From a bacterium (GTDB lineage: Bacteria; Pseudomonadota; Gammaproteobacteria; Burkholderiales; Methylophilaceae), in contig DAIDAS010000208.1 in NCBI GenBank assembly GCA_027310505.1, forward strand, positions 1-9,017: 9,017 nt of DNA, read 5' to 3'. A program made the position numbers and the translations under genes. The notes below the pieces were generated by a model, which did no database searches, was not told the origin of the DNA, and saw only the letters and a program-made list of their open reading frames with translations. How positions within the stretch are numbered: position 1 is the first letter of the stretch; every line of letters begins with the position of its first letter. Shown in pieces: positions 1 to 6,526 of this stretch.

Positions 1-54
1 GACCTGCTTCACCGCTTCAATCTTGAATTCTTCTGCGTAACGTTTGCTGCTCAT
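1..54 (-). CDS. IS3-family transposase OrfA, N-terminal fragment
   Basis: The first 18 codons translate to MSSKRYAEEFKIEAVKQV. This is the classic opening of OrfA proteins of the IS3 family, the start of the helix-turn-helix that binds the IS ends. OrfA usually works with a frameshifted OrfAB transposase. The ATG at 54-52 is preceded on the minus strand by a GGAGGT Shine-Dalgarno four bases upstream, a short spacing, and that site lies inside a predicted hairpin. The gene is cut by the window edge, so nothing can be said about its integrity or about orfB. Confidence 0.85.
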   Translation of the reverse strand, partial: MSSKRYAEEFKIEAVKQV

Positions 55-96
55 GACACCTCCATTTGACGCCTTAGTTTAAGGCTGAAAGGTGTC
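55..96 (-). promoter_or_regulatory. Nested hairpin in the orfA leader covering the SD
   Basis: On the minus strand, outer arms GACACCT (96-90) and AGGTGTC (61-55) are perfectly complementary. They enclose an inner perfect stem GCCTTA/TAAGGC with an AAC loop (85-71). The outer 3' arm contains most of the orfA Shine-Dalgarno and ends directly before the ATG, so folding would occlude the ribosome site. Leader structures that block translation of transposase from read-through transcripts are established for other insertion sequences such as IS10 and IS50. That role here is inferred from complementarity alone. The unequal internal loop (4 versus 9 bases) makes the outer pairing less certain than the inner stem. 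Confidence 0.5.
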
Positions 97-117
97 TACT
101 GCATTAGGGGCGATTCA

Positions 118-795
118 CTTCTACGTTGGCAACACCCAGTAAAAGGCATGATCAGCCCTGTTGAGTTTATCCCTGTCGCCGAGCATTGTGGGCTTATCAT
201 TCCATTGGGAAACTGGGTGATAAACGCAGCCGTCAAGCAAGTGGCGGAATGGTTGAGAATGGAGATGGCCGTACCCGTAGCCATCAACCTGTCAGCGTAC
301 CAATTGATTCAGCCTGATTTCTTGGCAAACATCACAAACACCATCAGGGAGTTCCAGGTTCCGCCCGAAATGATCATGTTGGAAATAACCGAATCGGTTG
401 CCATGCAACATGCGGCAGCCTCCCTTGAGTTGATGCGAAGCCTGAAAGAAATTGGCATCAAGCTTTCGATCGATGATTTTGGCACAGGGTATTCAAGTTT
501 GAGTTACCTGCGCAGGTTTACCGTAAATCAGCTCAAAATTGACCGGTCGTTTATCCTGGATTTGGCGCAAAGTGAAGATGCACGTGCCGTGGTGGGAGGC
601 ATTGTCAAACTGGCTCATGCGCTGGGTATTAGAGTGGTCGCTGAAGGTGTAGAAAATAAAGCACAATATCTCTACCTGAAGGCATTGGAATGCGATGAGA
701 TTCAAGGATACTTTTTTTCAAGGCCCATTCCCGCGCAAAACATTTCCGTTAAAATGGTTCGTATGCCTTATTCGGATTGGGACTTGATTGCATAA
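118..795 (+). pseudogene. EAL-domain c-di-GMP phosphodiesterase, 5'-truncated by IS
   Basis: This is the C-terminal 225 residues of an EAL domain, the fold that linearises cyclic-di-GMP to pGpG. It starts at LLRWQHP, directly after the expected EAL glutamate. The remaining active-site residues are all present: Asn of NLS (286-288), Glu of LEITES (382-384), the Asp pair of DDFGTGYSS (472-477), Lys of LKID (535-537), Glu of AEGVEN (643-645) and Gln of EIQGYFFSRP (703-705). The reading frame continues upstream to 70 through IS sequence but has no plausible start there. The first ATG is internal (148), with only a weak purine-rich AAAAGG before it. Without the metal-binding Glu and the first strand, activity is very unlikely, so it is called a pseudogene. 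The parent protein may have had GGDEF, PAS or other N-terminal domains, which cannot be known from here. The intact 3' frame suggests a recent insertion. Its stop overlaps the HIT start by one base. Confidence 0.85.
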
Positions 796-1202
796 TGGCT
801 TGCGACCTGTGCGACGCAATTGGCGGCAAACTGCTCTGGCAAAACGAACTCTGCCGCGTGGTACTGGTGGAAGACACGGATTACCCCAGCTTCTGCCGCG
901 TCATTCTCAATCGCCACACCAGGGAAATGACAGACCTGGCCCATAGCGAGCGCTCACAATTGATGGGAGTGGTGTTCGCAGTGGAATTCGCCGCGCGTCA
1001 AGTGCTGAACCCGGACAAGATCAATCTCGCCAGCCTGGGCAACATGACGCCGCACGTGCACTGGCATGTGATTCCGCGTTTTGCCGATGACCGCCATTTC
1101 CCCAATCCGATCTGGGGCGAAGTAAAGCGGGCCACCACTCCACGACCGGTGGATATCGAACGCCTGCAGCAAGCCATCGTCGCAGCGCTCAGCGATTTCT
1201 AG
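795..1202 (+). CDS. HIT-family nucleotide hydrolase
   Basis: This 135-residue protein of the histidine triad superfamily has the signature HVHWHVIP at residues 87-94 (H87, H89, H91). In the family the last His of the triad is the nucleophile that attacks the alpha-phosphate of nucleotide substrates (AMP-lysine, adenylated or dinucleoside polyphosphate compounds). The exact substrate cannot be read from sequence. A CDLC pair at residues 3-6 may bind a metal, as in some HIT proteins. The length is normal for a single-domain bacterial HIT protein and the product should be cytoplasmic. The ATG at 795 overlaps the EAL stop (TAATG), which suggests translational coupling. A TTG at 777 would add six residues but has no better ribosome site. 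Its stop shares the CTAG at 1199-1202 with the convergent ferredoxin gene. With the upstream EAL gene cut by the IS, its original promoter may be lost. Confidence 0.88.
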   Translation: MACDLCDAIGGKLLWQNELCRVVLVEDTDYPSFCRVILNRHTREMTDLAHSERSQLMGVVFAVEFAARQVLNPDKINLASLGNMTPHVHWHVIPRFADDRHFPNPIWGEVKRATTPRPVDIERLQQAIVAALSDF

Positions 1203-1510
1203 ACCTTCAGCCGCTCCACGACCTCGCCCCGGATCAGGTGCGACTGGATGATTTCGTCGATATCTTCCTGGTCGATGAACGTGTACCACACGGCCTCCGG
1301 GTAAACTACCAGCAACGGCCCTTCCGAGCAGCGGTCAAAACAGCCGGCACGGTTGACGCGCACCCTGCCCTTGCCGTTCAGATCAAGCTTCTTCACCTGC
1401 TTCTTGGCGTACTCGAACATGCCTTCCGCACCGTGATCGCAGCAGCAGGCCTCACCATCGTCGCGGCGGTTAAGGCAGAAAAACACGTGTCTCTCATAAT
1501 AACTCATCAT
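1199..1510 (-). CDS. Thioredoxin-like [2Fe-2S] ferredoxin
   Basis: This 103-residue protein follows the Shethna/Aquifex-type ferredoxin pattern. HVFFC (Cys12) is followed by a CCC run (Cys22-24, with Cys23 the best-aligned ligand), then AGCFDRC (Cys57 and Cys61), GPLLVVYPEAVWY and a C-terminal VVERL. Four cysteines in a thioredoxin fold hold a [2Fe-2S] cluster, and the protein acts as a soluble electron carrier of unassigned partner. The gene is last in the minus-strand cluster. Its first ATG overlaps the tonB stop (TAATG), and GGAGG six bases upstream is one of the strongest ribosome sites in the window. A second ATG directly follows the first, so the start could be one codon later. The triple cysteine is odd and leaves the second ligand ambiguous. 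Confidence 0.87.
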   Translation of the reverse strand: MMSYYERHVFFCLNRRDDGEACCCDHGAEGMFEYAKKQVKKLDLNGKGRVRVNRAGCFDRCSEGPLLVVYPEAVWYTFIDQEDIDEIIQSHLIRGEVVERLKV

Positions 1511-2469
1511 TATTCTCCTCCACCGGAGAGCGTATCTTCACGGGTAAAGGTCCAAGTGCGCGTAATACTGATGATGTCGGTATCCTTGCGTACGTCGTCA
1601 GGGAATTCGGCATAAGGAGCAGCAAGCTCGACGATGCGCCGTGCCGCATCATCAAGCACCTTGATACCGGAACTCTGATTCAATTCGATGCTCTCGATGC
1701 TGCCATCGGACTTGATGTTGACTGTCATGCGCAAACTGCCGTACAGCTTTTGCGTCTTGGCTTCTTCCGGATAGTTCAGCGTGCCGACTTTTTCCACTTT
1801 TTGTCGCCAGGCCTCCACATAAGCGGCAAAGCGGTATTCCTTAACCCGGGCGCCGATAAACTTACGCTTGGGGCGCTTCTGGTAACTATCCCAATCCTTG
1901 GAAATCTGGGCTTCCAGTCGTACCGCATCCAGACTTTGCGCAACCAGGTCAGCGGCATTCAGCGTCTTGGGTGCGGCTTCCTGCCGGCCATGTTCCGGCA
2001 TAGTCGCAGCAGCTGGCTGGCTGGGCTGGCTTTCAACCGGATGGCTAGGCTTGATTTGCGTCATCAACTCACGCGCCTGTTTTTCCAGTTCTTTCACTCG
2101 CTTTTGTTTCTGCGTAACGTTGCCCTGCGTCGGAGCGGCTTGCTCTGAAGCCTGTCTTGCCTCCGCCGCCAGCTTGGCAGAAAGTTCCTGCGGCTTGTTT
2201 TTCGGTACCGGCAGCGGTGATTTCATGCGCCGCTCGGCATCGGTGTTGCCGCCACGATCCAGGTTAACCTGCGCCAAGGCATCGGCCTTGGTGGGCGCTG
2301 AAATGGTCTTGGCGTTGACCAGCACCACCTCCAGCGCGGGCATATGGTCTTGCAGGCGCTTCAGCTCAGGCGCCGCAAATTTGATCGTCAGCAGAACCGC
2401 ATGCATCAATAGCGATATCCCCAGCATCACGCCAAGGCGATTTGCGTCATTTTTGAGAAACGCGATCAA
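1510..2469 (-). CDS. TonB-family energy-transducing protein
   Basis: This 319-residue inner-membrane protein has the TonB layout. A short cytoplasmic N terminus ends in basic residues, followed by one hydrophobic anchor at about residues 12-31. A long periplasmic linker rich in Ala, Gln, Pro and charged residues runs from about 35 to 200. The C-terminal TonB domain (about 229-310) opens with LNYPEEA and continues with YGSLRMTVNIKSDGSI and SSGIKVLDDAA. Such proteins pass proton-motive force to outer-membrane receptors. No exbB or exbD lies nearby, and the linker lacks classical Glu-Pro/Lys-Pro repeats, so a TonB-like structural or other periplasmic role is also possible. The start is TTG at 2469, overlapping the mpl stop in TTGA. 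A GTG or ATG 13-14 codons later would cut off the N-terminal basic residues. There is no strong ribosome site, so expression probably depends on coupling to mpl. The 3' end overlaps the ferredoxin start. Confidence 0.82.
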   Translation of the reverse strand: MIAFLKNDANRLGVMLGISLLMHAVLLTIKFAAPELKRLQDHMPALEVVLVNAKTISAPTKADALAQVNLDRGGNTDAERRMKSPLPVPKNKPQELSAKLAAEARQASEQAAPTQGNVTQKQKRVKELEKQARELMTQIKPSHPVESQPSQPAAATMPEHGRQEAAPKTLNAADLVAQSLDAVRLEAQISKDWDSYQKRPKRKFIGARVKEYRFAAYVEAWRQKVEKVGTLNYPEEAKTQKLYGSLRMTVNIKSDGSIESIELNQSSGIKVLDDAARRIVELAAPYAEFPDDVRKDTDIISITRTWTFTREDTLSGGGE

Positions 2470-3836
2470 GCGAACCGATCCAGCAATTTTTGATGAATGC
2501 CACCGAAACCACCGTTGCTCATCACCAGCACATGATCTCCCGGTCTGGCTTCAGCCGCGATGGCTTCGACCAAGGCGCCCAAGTCATCGCATGTGGTTGC
2601 TTTAGCGCCCAATGGCCGCAATGCCTCGGCCGCATCCCAACCCAGATTGGCACCGTAGCAGAACACATGATCCGCATCGTGCAGGCTGCCGGGCAATGCA
2701 GCTTTCATCACCCCAAGCTTCATAGTATTGGAGCGCGGCTCCAGCACCGCCAGAATACGTGCCCGGCCTACCTTTGCACGCAAACCGGCAACGGTGGTAT
2801 CGATCGCGGTAGGGTGATGGGCAAAATCGTCGTACACGGTAATGCCATTCACCGTGCCGCGCACCTCCATACGACGCTTGACGTTGCGGAACACCCCCAA
2901 TGCCGCAATGCCGACCTCCACCGGAACGCCCACGTGGCGTGCCGCCGCAAGCACGGCCAACGCGTTCATCCGATTGTGCTCACCCAGCAACTCCCATTGC
3001 ACACGGCCTTGCAGTTGACCGTTCAACAGCACTTCGAAGCTGCCATCCTGCGCAACATCGCCAATCTGCCAGCCAGGTTCGCTGCCAAATCGCTCCACCG
3101 GCGTCCAGCAGCCGCGCTTCAGCACACGATCAAGACTGTCTTCGCGCCCGTTGACGACCAACAGACCATTGCCGGGCACGGTACGCACCAGATGATGGAA
3201 TTGCGTCTCGATAGCAGCAAGATCATGGAAGATGTCGGCATGATCAAACTCAAGATTGTTCAGCACCGTAGTGCGCGGGTGGTAATGCACGAACTTGGAG
3301 CGCTTGTCGAAGAAGGCGGTATCGTACTCGTCCGCCTCCATGACAAAAAATGGGGAAGCCCCCGAGGACTCCTGCCGTGGTGCCCCGGGCAACCTTGCCG
3401 ACACGCCAAAGTTTTCGGGTACCCCGCCAATCAGAAACCCCGGTGCGAGCCCGGCATACTCCAGCACCCAAGCCAGCATGGAGCTGGTGGTGGTTTTGCC
3501 GTGGGTGCCCGCCACAGCCAGCACCCACTTGTCCCGCAGCACATTCTCAGCCAGCCATTGCGGGCCGGAGACATAGGCAAGGCCACGATTGAGGATTTCT
3601 TCCATCAGCGGATTGCCGCGAGACACCACATTGCCGATGACAAAGACGTCCGGCTCGAGATCGAGCTGTTCCACGCCAAAACCTTCGATCAGCTCGATGC
3701 CCTGGGCTTCGAGCTGCGTGCTCATGGGCGGGTAGACATTGGCATCGCAGCCCGTGACGCGATGTCCTGCGGCCTTCGCCAGCGCGGCGATGCCGCCCAT
3801 GAAGGTGCCGCAAATACCGAGGATATGGATATGCAT
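2466..3836 (-). CDS. mpl: UDP-MurNAc:L-Ala-gamma-D-Glu-mDAP ligase Mpl
   Basis: This 456-residue protein has the usual length for Mpl. Mpl is the cytoplasmic ATP-dependent ligase that joins the recycled murein tripeptide to UDP-MurNAc, bypassing MurC, MurD and MurE. Visible Mur-ligase features are the N-terminal nucleotide-sugar fold HIHILGICGTFMGG (2-15), the ATP P-loop GTHGKTTT (110-117), the Mpl-like EADEYDTAFFDKRSKF (167-182), LEFDHADIF (195-203), GEHNRMN (285-291), RRMEVRG (321-327), YDDFAHHPTAI (335-345), EPRSNTMKLG (366-375) and SNGGFGGIHQKLL near the end. EADEYDTAFFDKRSKF, EPRSN and the very short C-terminal tail favour Mpl over MurC. The start overlaps the carbonic anhydrase stop (TGATG) and the stop overlaps the tonB start. 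All motifs appear intact. Confidence 0.96.
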   Translation of the reverse strand: MHIHILGICGTFMGGIAALAKAAGHRVTGCDANVYPPMSTQLEAQGIELIEGFGVEQLDLEPDVFVIGNVVSRGNPLMEEILNRGLAYVSGPQWLAENVLRDKWVLAVAGTHGKTTTSSMLAWVLEYAGLAPGFLIGGVPENFGVSARLPGAPRQESSGASPFFVMEADEYDTAFFDKRSKFVHYHPRTTVLNNLEFDHADIFHDLAAIETQFHHLVRTVPGNGLLVVNGREDSLDRVLKRGCWTPVERFGSEPGWQIGDVAQDGSFEVLLNGQLQGRVQWELLGEHNRMNALAVLAAARHVGVPVEVGIAALGVFRNVKRRMEVRGTVNGITVYDDFAHHPTAIDTTVAGLRAKVGRARILAVLEPRSNTMKLGVMKAALPGSLHDADHVFCYGANLGWDAAEALRPLGAKATTCDDLGALVEAIAAEARPGDHVLVMSNGGFGGIHQKLLDRFA

Positions 3837-4615
3837 CAGTGTTCCAAAGGCTTTTTCTCAGCCTGCTTCTTGTCCAGTTTCATGCCTGCACCAGTCATTT
3901 TCATCAGGCCCGACATGATACTGCCTGAGTCGGTACTGCCGTTGATATTGATGATATTCAACCGCCCCTGCCCCTGATGCATGACGTTGCGAAAGTCATA
4001 GACGGCGCCTATGACCGTCAGCTTGCCGTCCCCGATTTCTGCCGAGAATTTTTTCAGGGCCAGCGCCACCTGATTGTTGACATTGGCGTCAACGCCACGC
4101 AACCATTCTTCATCCTCATCGGCTTTGGAGTTTCTGGCCGGCAACTTGATGGTATCCAGCTCGCGTTTGATCGGCGCGGATTCCTTGGAATAATTACCCC
4201 GCGCCAACTTGATGGCATCACAGGCCACATGACCAATGATGATCAGCAAAGGCGTGTGCAATTGGCGCACCCCATACTCGACTGAGCCTTCTGCCGTGCC
4301 AATCTGGTTGCCGATGTTGCGCACCACGAACAGGTCGCCGTCCGGCGTCTTGTCCAGCGCGTGCATATGGACGCGCGAATCCGCACAGGTCACCACCGTA
4401 GCACGAGGATGCTGGTCGTCGGCGAATGGCCTGTAATAATCCGGCTTATGGCTTTTAACAAACGCAGCGTTGTCGTCCATGATGTTGTTGATAATGCCGC
4501 GCAGCTGAGCGGCCTCATCCCCGGCAGGCACATCAGCAGCCACCCCCTGCTGCGGCAGGGCGATCAGCGCCAAGCCCAATGCAACAGCATTGAGCAAACC
4601 GCAGGCAACCTTCAT
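3836..4615 (-). CDS. Exported beta-carbonic anhydrase
   Basis: This is a 259-residue beta-class carbonic anhydrase (CO2 hydration to bicarbonate). The zinc and catalytic residues are present: Cys77, Asp79 and Arg81 in TCADSRV, then His129 and Cys132 in GHVAC. FVVRNIGNQIG (97-107) and SVEYGV (111-116) also match the family. A signal peptide is evident, with MKVACGLLNA, a hydrophobic core to about residue 20, and a probable signal-peptidase cleavage after VAA (27), placing the enzyme in the periplasm. The C-terminal tail from about 230 is Met-, Gly- and Lys-rich and beyond the usual core. ATG 4615 is chosen because GGGGAG sits seven bases upstream. A TTG at 4630 would extend it by five residues. 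It follows the reactivation-domain gene by 21 bases and overlaps mpl by one base. Many beta-class enzymes are cytoplasmic, so export is notable, although exported members are known. Confidence 0.92.
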   Translation of the reverse strand: MKVACGLLNAVALGLALIALPQQGVAADVPAGDEAAQLRGIINNIMDDNAAFVKSHKPDYYRPFADDQHPRATVVTCADSRVHMHALDKTPDGDLFVVRNIGNQIGTAEGSVEYGVRQLHTPLLIIIGHVACDAIKLARGNYSKESAPIKRELDTIKLPARNSKADEDEEWLRGVDANVNNQVALALKKFSAEIGDGKLTVIGAVYDFRNVMHQGQGRLNIININGSTDSGSIMSGLMKMTGAGMKLDKKQAEKKPLEH

Positions 4616-4636
4616 TGAACCACTCCCCAATGTTCT

Positions 4637-5482
4637 TTAAACCCCAAAATACTTGGCATCCGGGTGATGTACCACAATCGCACTGGTGGACTCCTCAGGC
4701 CATAACTGGTCTTCGTCACCCAGCACCACGTTGATACGCTGCGCTTCCAGCAACGACAGGATTTTATCCTGATCGTGCAGATTGGGGCAGGCGGGATAGC
4801 CAAATGAATAGCGGCTGCCGCGGTAATGCTGTTTGATCATTTCCGACAATTCGCGCGCATCCTCGCGCCCAAATCCTAGCTCGACCCGAATGCGCTTATG
4901 GATGAATTCCGCCATACCTTCCGCGCCTTCGGCGTTCAGGCCGTGCCAGTATAGGTATTCCTGATAATTGTCATTCTTGAACAACTCGCGCGCATAGTCC
5001 GATGCCTGCTGGCCTACCGTCACTAACTGGAATGCCACCACGTCGATTTCTCCGCTTTCCACGGGCCTAAAGAAGTCGGCAATGCACAGCTTGCGCTCCG
5101 TGACCTGGCGCGGAAACGTGAAACGGCAACGCTCGTTGCGAGTCTCCACGCTGTCATAGATGATCAAATCATCGCCATCCGCCTGGCAAGGGAAGTATCC
5201 GTATACCGCCTGCGGCAGCAGAATATTCTCCCGCTCGCTCTGCGCCACCATGCGCGCCAGGATAGGGTCGACCTCGTGCCGGATGTAATTACGGTACTCC
5301 TCTTCTGTATGTCCTCGGGTCTTGTAGCCCCATTGCAACTTATACAGCGCGGTGCGGTTGATGTAGGGCAGCACGGCCTTGAGCGGAATGTGCTCGATGC
5401 ATTTGGCACCCCAGAACGGCGGGGTGGGGATCAGGTTATCGTTGTGGATTGCGGAACGCATGTGGGAATTCTTTCCAGTCAT
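4637..5482 (-). CDS. Stand-alone methionine synthase reactivation (AdoMet-binding) domain
   Basis: This 281-residue protein is the C-terminal activation domain of cobalamin-dependent methionine synthase as a free polypeptide. In full-length MetH this module binds AdoMet and reductively methylates inactive cob(II)alamin. Visible landmarks are PPFWGAK (21-27), PYINRTALYKLQWGY (39-53), YGYFPCQADGDDLIIYD (94-110), CIADFF (133-138), RYSFGYPACP (224-233, matching the RxxxGYPACP AdoMet-binding motif of E. coli MetH), LWPEESTSA (260-268) and HHPDAKYFGV at the very C terminus, where intact MetH proteins also end. Thermotoga maritima has a known separate reactivation-domain protein. Its catalytic partner is probably the metH at the right edge. 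The ATG at 5482 has no clear ribosome site. An ATG at 5461 with GGAAAG nine bases upstream is a credible alternative, giving 274 residues. It is first in the minus-strand cluster. Confidence 0.9.
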   Translation of the reverse strand: MTGKNSHMRSAIHNDNLIPTPPFWGAKCIEHIPLKAVLPYINRTALYKLQWGYKTRGHTEEEYRNYIRHEVDPILARMVAQSERENILLPQAVYGYFPCQADGDDLIIYDSVETRNERCRFTFPRQVTERKLCIADFFRPVESGEIDVVAFQLVTVGQQASDYARELFKNDNYQEYLYWHGLNAEGAEGMAEFIHKRIRVELGFGREDARELSEMIKQHYRGSRYSFGYPACPNLHDQDKILSLLEAQRINVVLGDEDQLWPEESTSAIVVHHPDAKYFGV

Positions 5483-5539
5483 TATTTCGTGACAACTCGC
5501 TATGATAAAATAGTTTCTTCTTCAGTGCGTTATCTCACG
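5483..5539. promoter_or_regulatory. Divergent intergenic spacer, probable promoter region
   Basis: This is the only gap between divergently transcribed genes, so promoters for both the minus-strand cluster and the plus-strand diguanylate cyclase/metH pair should lie here or just inside the flanking genes. An AT-rich block TATGATAAAATAG at 5501-5513 is the best -10-like element in either direction. No convincing -35 is found at standard spacing, and no cobalamin riboswitch or operator palindrome was recognised. The location is inferred from gene arrangement. Confidence 0.4.
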
Positions 5540-6526
5540 ATGTCCGATAAGCTTAAGCAAACAAAAATTCAAGCTACGCAAACGGCGCGCCAGGCGCTGC
5601 ATTTGCTGACTGAGCGCGGCCTGCCCCCGACGCCGGAAAACTACACGGCTATTTATCACGAGATCTCCGGTAAACCGAGAAAATCATCGCAATCCGTTGA
5701 AGAAAAACAAATTCCTCCGGAACAGAAACTCGAAAATGATCGCGAACTGATTACGCTGATCCTCTCCCTGATTTCAACGCTGACCGAAAGTACCGGTACG
5801 CTTGCGCAAAACCTTGGTGTCCAGAACAAGAGCATTGCCACTTCTGTCAGCGCCCTCGAACAAACCGAAGAAAAACAGGAAATTCTCAGCCTGCTGCAAA
5901 TCATCAGCTCCACCGCAAACTCCATCCAGCATTCGGTGGAAAGCACCAGCAACGAACTTGCCAACACCAGAATTGCGCTGGAAACCATGCGCACCGAATT
6001 GCAAAATACCCGTGAACAAATGATGCTGGATCCGCTCACTGGCGCACGCAATCGCTTTGGCATGGACATCACCCTCGGTCAGGAGGTCGCGCGCGCACGT
6101 CGTGGCAACAGCAGCCTCACTATCGCCCTGCTGGATCTGGATCATTTCAAGAATATCAACGACACCCACGGCCACGATGCGGGCGATCAGTTGTTGCTAT
6201 ACTTCACCCAGCTATCCAAATCGGTACTGCGCGAATCTGATATTCTGTTCCGATACGGCGGTGAAGAATTCCTTGTGCTGCTGCCGGATACCGAGCTGAA
6301 CGGCGCGGTGTTCATGCTGGAGCGCCTCAAGCACATGCTGCAAAAATCGCCGCTGCACTACCAGCAACAGAAAATCAGCGCTACCTTTAGCGCCGGTGTG
6401 GCGGGGGTAAAGCCTTCGGACAGTGCGGCCAGCCTGCTTCAACGTGCTGATCGCGCACTCTACTCAGCAAAATCCCACGGCCGCAACCGCGTCGAAATCG
6501 AAGCCGGCCCGACGGATCCGCAATAA
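5540..6526 (+). CDS. GGDEF-domain diguanylate cyclase
   Basis: This 328-residue protein makes cyclic-di-GMP from two GTP. The C-terminal GGDEF domain (about 160-320) has DPLTGARNR (164-172), the metal-binding LLDLDHFKNIND (197-208), THGHDAGD (209-216), the catalytic loop RYGGEEF (238-244) and the product-inhibition site RESD (231-234) at the canonical five residues upstream. ADRALYSAKSHGRN closes the domain. All key residues are intact, so an active, feedback-inhibited enzyme is expected. The N-terminal part contains a conserved-looking segment ALHLLTERGLPPTPENYTAI (19-38), then about 90 residues of Ser/Gln/Glu-rich sequence likely to be helical or coiled coil (about 65-160). No transmembrane segment or classical sensor domain is seen, so it is probably cytoplasmic and the signal is unknown. 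ATG 5540 is preferred because the frame upstream lies over the divergent gene. No clear ribosome site precedes it. metH starts 20 bases after its stop. Confidence 0.92.
   Translation: MSDKLKQTKIQATQTARQALHLLTERGLPPTPENYTAIYHEISGKPRKSSQSVEEKQIPPEQKLENDRELITLILSLISTLTESTGTLAQNLGVQNKSIATSVSALEQTEEKQEILSLLQIISSTANSIQHSVESTSNELANTRIALETMRTELQNTREQMMLDPLTGARNRFGMDITLGQEVARARRGNSSLTIALLDLDHFKNINDTHGHDAGDQLLLYFTQLSKSVLRESDILFRYGGEEFLVLLPDTELNGAVFMLERLKHMLQKSPLHYQQQKISATFSAGVAGVKPSDSAASLLQRADRALYSAKSHGRNRVEIEAGPTDPQ

Larger units (their letters stand above)
1..117 (-). mobile_element. End of an IS3-family insertion sequence
   Basis: The left edge holds one end of an insertion element whose body continues outside the window. 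It carries the start of an orfA-type transposase gene on the minus strand (54 to 1) and a 63-base leader out to the proposed tip at 117. Read inward on the minus strand, the tip begins TGAATCGCCCCTAATGCAG. It starts with TG and has a CGCCCC block close to the tip, which resembles, from memory, the ends of a subset of IS3-family elements. The placement of the tip at 117 is also supported by the coding sequence of the interrupted EAL gene, which resumes in frame at 118 with LLRW. The other end, and so the target duplication, is not visible. Alternative tips a few bases away (for example the TGCA at 100-103) cannot be excluded. The family call is firmer than the exact boundary. Confidence 0.75.

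Noticed and set aside
97..126. In-frame reading RGDSLLRW, suggesting a variant DSL instead of the EAL signature
   Set aside because: The bases before 118 match an IS terminus (TGAATCGCCCC on the minus strand), so the DS residues come from the insertion sequence and not from the phosphodiesterase.
2490..3977. A 495-codon open frame on the plus strand
   Set aside because: It lies antisense to mpl, whose every conserved motif is intact. Its translation is His/Gln/Arg-rich with no recognisable domain, as expected of a shadow frame in GC-rich DNA.
4616..4630. A longer carbonic anhydrase starting at TTG 4630
   Set aside because: The ATG at 4615 has GGGGAG at good spacing and gives a standard signal peptide. 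The extension would include the ribosome site.
5276..5539. An upstream extension of the diguanylate cyclase by 88 codons
   Set aside because: The extra stretch overlaps the 5' end of the divergent reactivation-domain gene and the spacer, and its translation has no family resemblance. The ATG at 5540 starts the recognisable protein.
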